Translations under genes and position numbers: made by a program
Source: Planctomicrobium sp051466335
GTDB taxonomy: Bacteria; Planctomycetota; Planctomycetia; Planctomycetales; Planctomycetaceae
Length of the DNA stretch: 64,000 bases
Assembly: GCF_051466335.1 (NCBI RefSeq)
Contig: NZ_CP195793.1
Coordinates: forward strand, 2,108,001-2,172,000
Direction of reading: 5' to 3'
The notes under the pieces: model-generated
The model's database searches: none
What the model was told of the DNA's origin: nothing
What the model saw: the letters and a program-made list of their open reading frames with translations, nothing else
In this document: one piece after another, positions 20,648 through 28,773 of the stretch
Layout: each line of letters begins with the position of its first letter
How positions within the stretch are numbered: the stretch's first letter is position 1

Positions 20648-20900
20648 CATTGACCTCTGAAATGGCGTTTAATACAGGCGCGATAGGTTCATTGTCTCAT
20701 TAAAGCGTCAGAGGCGTTTAGTTGCAGAGAAGACTCAGTACATGCCGAATACGGGCATATGCTTTTTGACCAGCCCAGGCAGCGGAGACGACCGTCGACA
20801 AGTCAGGGACTCCGGAATTCAACTTCCTGTGTCCATGAGGGAGATTGGCGCGAAGCGTGTGCGATTGAGGTGGGAAGAGCCCTGATGAACTGAAAGCATC

Positions 20901-21028
20901 GCGGGAACGTTGTCCGTTCGACTGGAGCATGCCAGAATGTCCTTCGATTGGCCTGTCGAAGCCCTGAGAAAGTTGCGACAGGCTGGTTAATTGGGAGCCG
21001 GTGACACCACGTCACTGGCTCTTTTTTT
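20901..21028 (+). ncRNA. candidate structured RNA ending in a strong terminator
   Basis: The plus strand has three consecutive stems: GAACG/CGTTC (20905-20919), GCCTGTCG/CGACAGGC (20951-20958 with 20976-20983), and the terminator hairpin at 20995-21021 followed by seven T. No rightward gene with coding signal lies in the 340 bases before it, so the terminator has no protein-coding client. A small RNA upstream of the RHH/ComM-like genes, or an attenuator, would fit. The 5' end is not known. Confidence 0.35.
20995..21028 (+). terminator. rho-independent terminator
   Basis: An 11-bp stem GAGCCGGTGAC/GTCACTGGCTC (one G-T pair), 5-base loop, then seven T. Very strong by eye. Confidence 0.88.
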
Positions 21029-21064
21029 GTGGTGTGCGTGACGCTGTCCTCGGCAACCAATGCA

Positions 21065-21110
21065 AAACGCCTGAAACTAGCAGGGACAAGCTGCAGAGAT
21101 TCAGGCGTTT
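21065..21110. repeat. 11-bp perfect inverted repeat
   Basis: AAACGCCTGAA at 21065-21075 and TTCAGGCGTTT at 21100-21110, separated by 24 bases. No T-tract follows, so a protein-binding or recombination site is more likely than a terminator. It lies between the terminator and the RHH gene. Confidence 0.65.
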
Positions 21111-21256
21111 GTACCGAGTCACGCTCGGCTTTTCTGATTGAGGAAGAGGCAGGCACCCCTTGTCCGTGTGCAAGCCTGAAAGCATTGTTTAACAAACGTT
21201 TTCGTTCGTTGTCAATCGAATTGATAGTTCAACTGACTTCGCGATAAATTCCCTGT

Positions 21257-21430
21257 ATGTCTACAAAAGGTGAATACATCGGAATTCGTGCCACAGAAGA
21301 GCAACGTCGGCGATGGGAGCAGGCTGCAGCGGCGGACCGGAGAACACTCACTGACTGGATCCGAATCCAGCTGGATGATGCCGCCGACAAGCATCCGCAG
21401 GGGAAGACTGAAAGGCCTCAGAGGAATTAG
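21257..21430 (+). CDS. small ribbon-helix-helix-like protein
   Basis: 57 aa. The sequence IGIRATEEQRRRWEQAAA followed by RTLTDWIRIQLDDA has the spacing of a ribbon-helix-helix DNA-binding fold (a short beta strand, helix, turn, helix), as in mobilisation accessory proteins and antitoxins. No toxin-like gene is adjacent. The stop is 68 bases from the start of the ComM-like gene on the same strand, so they may be cotranscribed. It could autoregulate this short operon. No good Shine-Dalgarno is visible. Confidence 0.6.
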   Translation: MSTKGEYIGIRATEEQRRRWEQAAAADRRTLTDWIRIQLDDAADKHPQGKTERPQRN

Positions 21431-21498
21431 AGGCAGTCGTATTTTTCAATCGTTAGAATCTCTACTCCCCCTAAATATCAAATTAATTGCGGGCCGCC

Positions 21499-23136
21499 AT
21501 GAACTTGATTTCGTTGATCCAAGAGTACATGTCACGCTGTCTTCTGGCCGATCTACTCAACAGAGATCATTCTTTGAACGGCGGAATTGTCGTCGGGATC
21601 GATGGTAGAATTATCGAAATGCAGGCGAGAGCCATCTCAGTCCTCGGAGAACCCATGCCTTGGGGGAGCGCTGTCAACATCAGTGGAATGGCAGGCGGAG
21701 TGATTCGGGAGGCGATGGCAAGAATTACAGGCGCCTTCTCCAAGCTTCAGTTGCCATTCCCTCAAGTTGAGATCCTGGTGAATTTGGCGCCTGCCGATCT
21801 CCCAAAGGATGGAACCTGGCTCGACCTGCCGCTGGCAATAATCATCCTCCAGGCAGCTGGAATGCTTCCTGACCTGCCTGAACACATGGAAGGGGATTAT
21901 TTACTCATGGGGGAGCTTGGCCTGCACGGCGAGGTTCGCCGCGTTCCAGGTGCTCTTTCGATTGCATTCGAGGCGAAGCCCGGTCAAAAGTTGATCGTTC
22001 CCGCAGGAAATGAGCGAGAATGTGCGTTGATTCTCGCAAAGCCTGGCCATGAAGGATGCGGAGTTTTTCCTGTCGCCCTGCTCGAGGATGTCATTCAGTT
22101 CTTTGCTGGCAAGAAAGTGCTGGATAACGCACTCAGTCAACGAGTCAGCTTTGAAAATGCCGTTGAGAAATCTCTCGATTTCGGAAGAATCAAGGGACAG
22201 GAAAAGGCGAAGCGAGCTGCTAAAATTGCAGCTGCCGGCGGTCACAATATGTTGTTGATCGGGCCACCGGGAGAAGGAAAGACGCTGATCGCCAGCGCAA
22301 TGGCAGGTATTCTGCCGCGACTTCGTGATAGCGAGAAGGTGCTTTTAACAAAAATTTATTCCGCCTCTGGAGCATTGGAGCGGGATGGTCTGGCAGTTAC
22401 TCGTCGGCCATTTCGGACAGTTCATCACACCGCAACGAAGCAAGCTCTAGTTGGTGGGGGAAGTGGCGTTGCAAGGCCCGGTGAAATCACCTTGGCACAT
22501 CTAGGTGTCCTATTTTGCGATGAGCTTGCAGAATTCAGCGGCGCAACTCTCGAAACCCTTCGACAACCTATGGAATCGGGAGAGGTCACTATATCTCGCG
22601 TCCGGGCGACGTTGAGCTATCCATGTCGCTTCACACTGATTGCTGCGATGAACCCTTGTACGTGCGGTTATTTCGGGACTCCACAATGCAGCTGCAGGGT
22701 AAAGGATGTTGAAAAGTATCAGAAGAAACTCAGTGGCCCGGTGCTTGATCGAATCGATCTGAAAGTCGACATGCAGCGACTGTCTATTGATCAGCGCTTT
22801 GCTCCTGTAGCCTCAGAAGAGCAGTCGCCAAAGATTCGGGCGGAAGTTGAAGCTGCCCGTCAAATCCAAGACACAAGATTTTCCGGTACCGGAATTCCTC
22901 ATAACGCCGCCATTCCTGGAGGCCACGTTCTAGACTACTGCAAGTTCTCCAATCGCGCTATGGAAGTATATAGGTCGACCGTTGAATCTAATTCACTGTC
23001 AACACGATCGATGGATCGACTTGCCAAAGTAGCGAGAACTATTGCCGATTTGGAAAGCAGGTCAGACGTAGAATCTCAGCACATTGAAGAAGCAACAAGC
23101 TTCGTTATGGGCGGACTCTTGCTCGCAAAATTTTAG
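21499..23136 (+). CDS. ComM/YifB-like Mg-chelatase-family AAA+ ATPase
   Basis: 545 aa from the ATG at 21499 (a TTG at 21487 is also possible; neither has a clear ribosome-binding site). The N-terminal ChlI-like domain (about 30-190) is followed by AAA+ with Walker A GPPGEGKT, Walker B LFCDELAEF, and the family block AAMNPCTCGYFG with paired cysteines and SGPVLDRIDL. ComM is a branch-migration helicase that extends integrated donor DNA in natural transformation. The N-terminus is divergent from the usual VGLPDAAVRES form. Presence on an integrative element is unusual; a role in the element's own recombination or a copy carried from the host are both possible. Confidence 0.85.
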   Translation: MNLISLIQEYMSRCLLADLLNRDHSLNGGIVVGIDGRIIEMQARAISVLGEPMPWGSAVNISGMAGGVIREAMARITGAFSKLQLPFPQVEILVNLAPADLPKDGTWLDLPLAIIILQAAGMLPDLPEHMEGDYLLMGELGLHGEVRRVPGALSIAFEAKPGQKLIVPAGNERECALILAKPGHEGCGVFPVALLEDVIQFFAGKKVLDNALSQRVSFENAVEKSLDFGRIKGQEKAKRAAKIAAAGGHNMLLIGPPGEGKTLIASAMAGILPRLRDSEKVLLTKIYSASGALERDGLAVTRRPFRTVHHTATKQALVGGGSGVARPGEITLAHLGVLFCDELAEFSGATLETLRQPMESGEVTISRVRATLSYPCRFTLIAAMNPCTCGYFGTPQCSCRVKDVEKYQKKLSGPVLDRIDLKVDMQRLSIDQRFAPVASEEQSPKIRAEVEAARQIQDTRFSGTGIPHNAAIPGGHVLDYCKFSNRAMEVYRSTVESNSLSTRSMDRLAKVARTIADLESRSDVESQHIEEATSFVMGGLLLAKF

Positions 23137-23517
23137 TGACTTGCGGGCACAGTTACTGAACCGTGAAAAGTCGATTGAACGCACAGGTCAATTTGTGAGC
23201 ATTCTCACCAGTGACGAGGCGGAGACTCAATTATCATCACTCTGAAGTAGAGCTGCCCTGTTGAAAGGAATTCGAATTGTTGCATCGGATTTTCACGAGA
23301 GGGTTTTGCGAGGCAAGTTGCCTCTACGAATAAAACGTCAAATCTTGCTGTCACGCTGCGTAACGGTCATTGCTGATGTATCCGCAGAACGGGTTATTGA
23401 AGAGGAAGAGGGCAAGCCCAAACGCAAAGGGAAGATGTCGCCCTGACACCTAATTCGTTCCATAAGCTTGCTGGAACCATGGGAATCCTTCCATTCCACA
23501 ACGGATCGGGGAACCGT
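23137..23517. other. intergenic region between convergent units, no supported gene
   Basis: A 61-codon frame with a TTG start (23261-23446) is Lys/Arg/Glu rich but has no ribosome-binding site. I see no clear terminator for either convergent unit. Confidence 0.45.
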
Positions 23518-23733
23518 TCAGTTCCTGTTTGGATCATCACCAGAATGCTTTTTGAGCAATTCAATGAACTCCAACGCCCTTGCTTTCAAACGTTGATCGG
23601 TAGAGTCATTGACGATTGCAATCGCCTTGTCTCTGGTATCAGCAATCCGTGCCGCCGGGACCTGCCATCCTTTCCGGATCGAAGAACTAATCAGAATTAT
23701 GTCGGCACGTAGGTGGTGAGGGTCGTTCATCAT
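23518..23733 (-). CDS. small protein sharing a helical motif with its neighbour
   Basis: 71 aa, last gene of the long leftward unit. The block LISSSIRKGWQVPAARIAD and the following RLKARALEFIELLKK parallel LIRRAIRNDWPVSPQLRAS and RCLVAAAKVVVAAD in the 164-aa protein just upstream. All-helical by composition. Its start overlaps the preceding stop by four bases. Function unknown. Confidence 0.7.
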   Translation of the reverse strand: MMNDPHHLRADIILISSSIRKGWQVPAARIADTRDKAIAIVNDSTDQRLKARALEFIELLKKHSGDDPNRN

Positions 23734-24224
23734 GGTGTTGGCCTTTCACTGTTTCTCGTTCGTTCGTGGGCGTCGTTTCCATACCAATCCTCTACTTCGA
23801 CGACACGAAGCGTTTGATCTCCTCTGCCGTTATCTGGCAGCGTGATAATGACGCTACCGTGGGCGTTGTCTGCGTGGAGATGTAGATCGGGAATCTTTTT
23901 GTGTTCATCCCGCATGTCGAGCGCTTCACGGGCGACGTTGATGCGATCTGCAGCGACGACGACCTTTGCAGCGGCCACCAAACATCTGGGGTCTGGAGAC
24001 TCCTGAAGCACCTCACTCATTTTAGTGAGAATGCTGGCACGTAATTGGGGACTGACCGGCCAATCATTTCGAATTGCTCTTCGGATCAATCGCAAGTCTT
24101 GACCGCACGTTCGCTCATCGACAAGCGGCAGTCCCCCCAATCCCCTCAAGGCTTGATCAGCATCGGGGGTGACAAGAGGCAGGACTTCAAGATCATCATT
24201 CATGTTGTCGCGTTCAATGGCCAT
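23730..24224 (-). CDS. element protein of unknown function with R..IR..WPV motif
   Basis: 164 aa. Residues about 44-95 (DLRLIRRAIRNDWPVS ... VVAADRIN) form a helical unit that I have seen in small phage proteins near packaging genes, but I cannot name the family with confidence. The C-terminal third contains a short beta-rich segment (GSVIITLPDNG). Starts two bases after the sigma-like gene and overlaps the 71-aa gene, so it is translated from the same transcript. Confidence 0.7.
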   Translation of the reverse strand: MAIERDNMNDDLEVLPLVTPDADQALRGLGGLPLVDERTCGQDLRLIRRAIRNDWPVSPQLRASILTKMSEVLQESPDPRCLVAAAKVVVAADRINVAREALDMRDEHKKIPDLHLHADNAHGSVIITLPDNGRGDQTLRVVEVEDWYGNDAHERTRNSERPTP

Positions 24225-24226
24225 AC

Positions 24227-24805
24227 TTACGCCTGCTGCTTCATCGCGTCCATCAGTGGCCGGCTTAATACAGCCTGTAATTGGCCAACGCTAACGAACT
24301 CAATCTCAGCAGCCTTTTTGATTCCCAATTGAAGAATGTTTCTGATGCACCGGTGATAGCGGTCTGGAATAGATGGACACTCTAAATCAAACATTACTTG
24401 TCGTTCTCGAGTGGCGAGTCCATCTAGGTTTTCATCGAATAGGAACATCGACGGAATCTCCGCCATTCCCATCTTCTCTTTTCTTCGAACGATGTGCGGA
24501 ACCCAATCGTGTTCACGAGCAGCGTCGAAAATGGCTCCCCGAATCCTCCACGTAGCAAAACTCGTGAATGTTGCGTGGTGTCCGGGTTCAAATCTACGAA
24601 TCGCCTGGCAGAGTCCGAACAACGCAGCAGATGAAACCTCATCCCAATCTAACGAACGATGACCGATCTTTCGAAAGATTGGCTGAGCAATTTTGAGTGC
24701 AAAAACGCGATAATGTTCAACCAGTTTTTCCATCACTTCGCGCTGATTGCGATTCGCCCACCATTCGGCCGAGTGGGCATCTAAAAGTTCATTAATTCTC
24801 GCCAA
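24227..24805 (-). CDS. small sigma-70-like factor
   Basis: 192 aa from a TTG at 24805 with GGGAGAG six bases upstream; the longer frame from 25090 overlaps a neighbouring gene and has no family likeness. Region 2 is clear: SLDWDEVSSAALFGLCQAIRR, then FTSFATWRIRGAIFDAAREHDWVP, the form seen in FliA/WhiG-type factors. The C-terminal 60 residues (RYHRCIRNILQLGIKKAAEI ... GQLQAVLSRPL) look like a weakened region 4 helix-turn-helix. It could switch transcription of the element or of a helper phage. Embedded in the virion-gene train. Confidence 0.75.
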   Translation of the reverse strand: MARINELLDAHSAEWWANRNQREVMEKLVEHYRVFALKIAQPIFRKIGHRSLDWDEVSSAALFGLCQAIRRFEPGHHATFTSFATWRIRGAIFDAAREHDWVPHIVRRKEKMGMAEIPSMFLFDENLDGLATRERQVMFDLECPSIPDRYHRCIRNILQLGIKKAAEIEFVSVGQLQAVLSRPLMDAMKQQA

Positions 24806-24872
24806 TGTAACTCTCCCATAGGGCGTGAAATGAATCGTAGACGGTCGTGAATGCTGGCGGACGTTTACCCAA

Positions 24873-25337
24873 TCAATCCCTACGCAGTGCTGGTTCTCCA
24901 CCCAATGCAACACCAAACCCTTCGCGGTGTTGAGAATCCTGAAACAGGAGGGGGTATTCCTTCTGGTATCGCTTGAGTCGCCGCCGACCCTCATTGATTT
25001 GCGCGACGTTCTTCTGCAGCATGTCAAATGTTTTCTTAAGTTGAGAAGAATGCAAGATTTCGTTTGGTGGATGGTTCGTCTTAAACTCATTGAATAGCTT
25101 GCGAGCTTCCCTTAATTGTTCGGTCGAAACTGTGCCTACCAGGAGCGACACATCTTCAGCAACCGCAGGCAAACTATTCATGACACCCGTCGACAGTTTG
25201 AGCTGCTTACGAATCGACGTGAGATCATGCACTGCAATTCCGAACAAATGCTCTGCCAAGTTCGCCCATAATCTCTGAACTTGGATCTGATGCTCCTCGG
25301 TTAAGTTCACCCGATTTTTCTGTTTCTGAGTTGACAT
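24873..25337 (-). CDS. helical protein of unknown function
   Basis: 154 aa from the ATG at 25337, which has GGAAGA upstream. Entirely helical by composition, with a basic segment near residue 120 (EGRRRLKRYQKEY). No family recognised. It lies directly downstream of the tape-measure-like gene, a place that often holds tail or tail-chaperone proteins in phages; this is inference from position only. Confidence 0.65.
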   Translation of the reverse strand: MSTQKQKNRVNLTEEHQIQVQRLWANLAEHLFGIAVHDLTSIRKQLKLSTGVMNSLPAVAEDVSLLVGTVSTEQLREARKLFNEFKTNHPPNEILHSSQLKKTFDMLQKNVAQINEGRRRLKRYQKEYPLLFQDSQHREGFGVALGGEPALRRD

Positions 25338-25372
25338 GAGTCTTCCATTTGAGGTCGGTCTTCGAAGCGAGA

Positions 25373-27109
25373 TCATCGTGGAGCGCCGCCGATTTGTGCT
25401 CTCCGGCGCTCGCCGGCTCGACTCAAGAGGTTTAGTTGTTGCTGAATCGTCCGAATCTGATTGTTGGTGTTTTCTAGCTCTTTCGTGTTGTTAGCGAGTT
25501 CAGCGGCAATCTGACTAATTGCTCTCACAGACTCTGATCCAACTTTTCCCATCGCCTGAGCGTGCTTCAGATTCTCGTGAAGAGCGTCGGCCTGCGCCCC
25601 TGCCATCTCAGATCCGCTCAGGTTTCCTGTCTGAACATCGCGAAAGGCTGTTCGATTTACCTTGCGAGCCTGTGCTTCAAGTTCGCGTTGCTGGCGGCGC
25701 AGTTCTTGTGGAGATGCTCCTTCTGATTCGGCCGCTTTAAGCTTGGTTGCAATACTTGACGAGTCGAGCCCCTCTTTCCAGAGCCGCGATTCCGCCAATT
25801 CCTTGGCGATGGCTCGAGGATCTATTTGATTCATAAGCTGCTGAACTTGCTGAACTGGAACCTCAGTCGCTGCATCTCGCGGAGCAGACCGCGATTGCCG
25901 CGCGTCCTCAAGTTGTTGCCTTCTCTGATCCTCTTGTGCCTTCAGCCAAATTTTATTCCCTTCTGGGTCTGGATCGAACAACTCCGTTTTACGCTTGTCC
26001 ATTTTGTCAAAGAACTCTTCACCCACCTGCACAGCAACATTGAAGATGGATTTCCATGCCTGTTTCTGATCGTCCAGAAATTTCTTGGCAGCCTCAGCCT
26101 GCTTTTTCTGAACATCCAAATCAACAAGCTCGCGATTGCGTTCTTCAAGCCGCTTAAGATCTTTACCAGCCTGGACGGCCTCGCGGTGTAGCTTGAGCCA
26201 TTCCGCGTGCGCCTTCTGGGATGCCTCATCTGAATTCTTGGCTTGCTCCAGCCAGCGAGTTTCAGCTTCAGGCGTTGATACTCGAATTCCACGGCTTGTG
26301 CGCAACATCTCTTCTTGTCGACGAGAGGAATCAGCCGCCATTCGTTCATCTATCATCAACTGTCGCTGGGCCTCTGCTTGTTCGTTAAGCATGTCCAACT
26401 CTCGGCGTTTCGATTCAATGGCTTTTGCAGAGCCTTCAGGACTGTCGAGGTCTTTGAGTTGGTTTTTCAGATTGAGCTGATGAGCAATCGAGTCGTTGAG
26501 TTCACTGATGGCATCCCGTTGCGATTTAATCGCCTCTGTCCCCTCGTCGGTAGCTTCTGCGCCTTCGAGCATGGTTGTCACGAAAGTTCCCAATGCGAAC
26601 GCCGCGAAGACAATTGCAGCCCCCCAGGGACCGCTCTTTGTCAAGAGGGTGGCCATGTTGGAGAGCTTGGGGACGACCTGCAGCAGGACGGATTCGAGTC
26701 CGCCCGGACCGGAAAGACCTTTCGCAAAGTCAAAGGCAATGTCAGCTGCCTTCTGTGTCGCTTCGCCAGTCCGGTTGGTCTGAGAAGCCAGTTCGTCCAG
26801 GGTATGACCGGCTATCGCCGAACTCTCTGTGACGTGCTGGGCAGCGGCCCCGACTTCGGCGAGATTTCCTGCCAGCTTATCCATATCGCCGGACAATCTC
26901 GGGTCGGCGATTCCTTCCACAGCCTCGGCGGCCTCTGTGGCAGACTGTTCGGCTTGCTCGAGTTGAATGGCCATCGTCTCCAATGATTCCACTGCGTCTC
27001 GACCGGCTTCTTGTGCAGCGTCTCCCATCTTGGTCAGATCGCGGGAGAGCTCTTTCACATCGCGTGATGCCGTTCCGGTATCCGTTGCCACTTTGATCGT
27101 AGTTGCCAT
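25373..27109 (-). CDS. phage tail tape-measure-like protein
   Basis: 578 aa, long and helical. Residues 1-130 are Ala/Glu-rich heptads; a hydrophobic segment follows (about 180-205, SGPWGAAIVFAAFALGTF), then a long charged coiled coil (about 210-480) and a Gln/Ala-rich end. This layout, with a central membrane-like segment, is typical of tape measure proteins that set siphovirus tail length and line the tail tube. At 578 residues it would specify a short tail. It starts two bases after the gpG-like gene. A generic coiled-coil protein cannot be excluded from sequence alone. Confidence 0.65.
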   Translation of the reverse strand: MATTIKVATDTGTASRDVKELSRDLTKMGDAAQEAGRDAVESLETMAIQLEQAEQSATEAAEAVEGIADPRLSGDMDKLAGNLAEVGAAAQHVTESSAIAGHTLDELASQTNRTGEATQKAADIAFDFAKGLSGPGGLESVLLQVVPKLSNMATLLTKSGPWGAAIVFAAFALGTFVTTMLEGAEATDEGTEAIKSQRDAISELNDSIAHQLNLKNQLKDLDSPEGSAKAIESKRRELDMLNEQAEAQRQLMIDERMAADSSRRQEEMLRTSRGIRVSTPEAETRWLEQAKNSDEASQKAHAEWLKLHREAVQAGKDLKRLEERNRELVDLDVQKKQAEAAKKFLDDQKQAWKSIFNVAVQVGEEFFDKMDKRKTELFDPDPEGNKIWLKAQEDQRRQQLEDARQSRSAPRDAATEVPVQQVQQLMNQIDPRAIAKELAESRLWKEGLDSSSIATKLKAAESEGASPQELRRQQRELEAQARKVNRTAFRDVQTGNLSGSEMAGAQADALHENLKHAQAMGKVGSESVRAISQIAAELANNTKELENTNNQIRTIQQQLNLLSRAGERRRAQIGGAPR

Positions 27110-27111
27110 AA

Positions 27112-27606
27112 TTAATTTCGAATCCTTTTGTTCCAGAGGTCATCAATCCACGCTGCAACAATTTCCTCGCAGCCATCAACCCAATCTTGTGGTAACTCTT
27201 CGGGGATGAGCGTTCGCAGTTTGTCAAAGTGTTTGGCATAAGTTCGGCCATACCCCACCTCGACAGCAGACCCTGTCACCTCAAATACATTGCCACCTTG
27301 ACCATCCGGGGGAGCGAACTTCGGGGTGATTGAGTTCGCGAGCAATCCGGTATCAATTCCGATCTGCGTTGAGGTGTCCCCCTTTTTCGCTCGCTTTGCT
27401 TTCTGCTTCACTCGCGCCGGTGTCAGCGGGTCCCACGTGATGCCACCAGCCCCAATCTGCCCGCGCGACTTCTTCTCGAAATCTTCTGCAATGCACCCCA
27501 GCAACTCGGTTCCGATGGCGGTGAGAACTTCTTCGCTCCCCCGATCCATCTCTTCAGCGATGAGCAGGAGATTGCGGGCATCTGATTGGACAGTGATTTT
27601 CAACAT
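27112..27606 (-). CDS. phage virion morphogenesis protein (Mu gpG/HK97 gp10-like)
   Basis: 164 aa. The pattern of an N-terminal helix, then GGITWDPLTPARVKQKAK, then IGIDTGLLANSI and a Gly/Val-rich C-terminal part (VEVGYGRTYAKHFD) is that of the family that completes tails or joins heads to tails. The Asp-Thr-Gly-Leu motif is the most telling part. Next gene is the tape-measure-like protein, an order seen in phages. No capsid or portal gene accompanies it. Confidence 0.75.
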   Translation of the reverse strand: MLKITVQSDARNLLLIAEEMDRGSEEVLTAIGTELLGCIAEDFEKKSRGQIGAGGITWDPLTPARVKQKAKRAKKGDTSTQIGIDTGLLANSITPKFAPPDGQGGNVFEVTGSAVEVGYGRTYAKHFDKLRTLIPEELPQDWVDGCEEIVAAWIDDLWNKRIRN

Positions 27607-27678
27607 GATTGATTATCGACGGCGTCCGGACTGACATCGGAGAGGGACGAAGTGAAACGAGTACGGTGGGCTGATCTG

Positions 27679-28773
27679 TCATTGAATGACGCTCTCACAT
27701 TCGCGAAAGCTCTCCCAGTTGCAGATGACGATCTTCGCGTTGTCAATCAGCCGATCCCAAACTGGGGCCGAAAAGATCTCTCGGGCATACCTGCGGGTCT
27801 CTTCCATGGGAAGATTGATTGTCATCCAGGTGGGCTGCCTTTCCCGCCAGCGTCCTTCCACCACGCGATACAGGCAGTCTGTCTGAAAATCAGAAAGCGA
27901 TGCGCCTGCGGTGTGTGCTGGATCGGAGATGCACAGCAATTGCGCCTTCAGCATGGGATTCACAATTCGATCTTCATCACCCGATTGACCTCGGGAAGCG
28001 TCCTTCAGCTTTGCTCGCAATTCTGCGCCATTTTTTAAAACGACATTTCCATCCAGTGGGAGGAACACTTGTCGCATGAGGGCATGCATCAGGTGATCTT
28101 TCCCTGCTCCCGGCGGGCCGAGGAACAGAATGTTCTGTCCCGCCTGAATCGACTCCAGCAAATTGATCTGCCGTAACTCTCCTAGTACGCTGCGTTGAGC
28201 CTCCCGCTCAATGTCAGCCCCTTCTTCCTCAAAGTTCTCCAGCGACGAATCCACAAACCGGCCGGCCATTTTCGGCCATGCTACAGCGTTGAGATACGCG
28301 ATTCGCTCTGCTCTCCGCTTCGCCTCGAAAGCGATGCAGCGGACCCGCTCTTCCTCGCGAAGTTCCTCCTGCATCGCCGCATAGAGTTCTGGATATCGTC
28401 GACTTGCTTCGAGCCGGGCTTCTGCGCGTTCTTTCATCTTCAATTCGCTTTGGCGGCGATTTGCCGAGTCTTTTCGGGATCGAAAGAGTTCAGGATTCAT
28501 GAGGCGGTAAGCATTGGTCAGCTGCTCACCTTCCTCCTGACGAATCCGCAGATCATCGAAGATCGCCGCTTCTTCGCTGCTGATCGACGCGCTCACCTGC
28601 CGGTCGGCGATCAGCTTACGGGCCGCCTCCTTGGCCTCTAGTCGCTCCTGAACGATCTCGTCGACCTTCAGCTTAAAAATCTCGCTTGCCGATTGATTTC
28701 CTTGCCGTTTCGGGATTGTGAATGAATCCTGAATTGGTTCGGTTTGAGACGTTGCTTGTGCTGGCTTTTCCAT
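27679..28773 (-). CDS. DnaC/IstB-like AAA+ helicase loader
   Basis: 364 aa. A long charged helical N-terminus (about 1-190) precedes an ATPase domain with Walker A GPPGAGKDHL (about 216-225), a Walker B-like LLCISDP, and WMTINLPMEE in the sensor region, as in DnaC-type loaders. It presumably loads the host replicative helicase at the element origin. Its start lies 101 bases inside the end of the replication initiator gene in another frame, with AAGGA some way upstream, and both would be made from one mRNA. The N-terminal helical extension is longer than in classic DnaC. Confidence 0.8.
   Translation of the reverse strand: MEKPAQATSQTEPIQDSFTIPKRQGNQSASEIFKLKVDEIVQERLEAKEAARKLIADRQVSASISSEEAAIFDDLRIRQEEGEQLTNAYRLMNPELFRSRKDSANRRQSELKMKERAEARLEASRRYPELYAAMQEELREEERVRCIAFEAKRRAERIAYLNAVAWPKMAGRFVDSSLENFEEEGADIEREAQRSVLGELRQINLLESIQAGQNILFLGPPGAGKDHLMHALMRQVFLPLDGNVVLKNGAELRAKLKDASRGQSGDEDRIVNPMLKAQLLCISDPAHTAGASLSDFQTDCLYRVVEGRWRERQPTWMTINLPMEETRRYAREIFSAPVWDRLIDNAKIVICNWESFRECESVIQ

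Noticed and set aside
20803..21195. 130-codon frame on the minus strand over the candidate RNA
   Set aside because: It spans the strong terminator stem and the inverted repeat; the codons there are dictated by the hairpins, not by protein constraint.
24806..25090. N-terminal extension of the sigma-like protein
   Set aside because: The extra residues overlap the neighbouring gene in another frame and have no family likeness; a TTG with a good ribosome-binding site starts at 24805.
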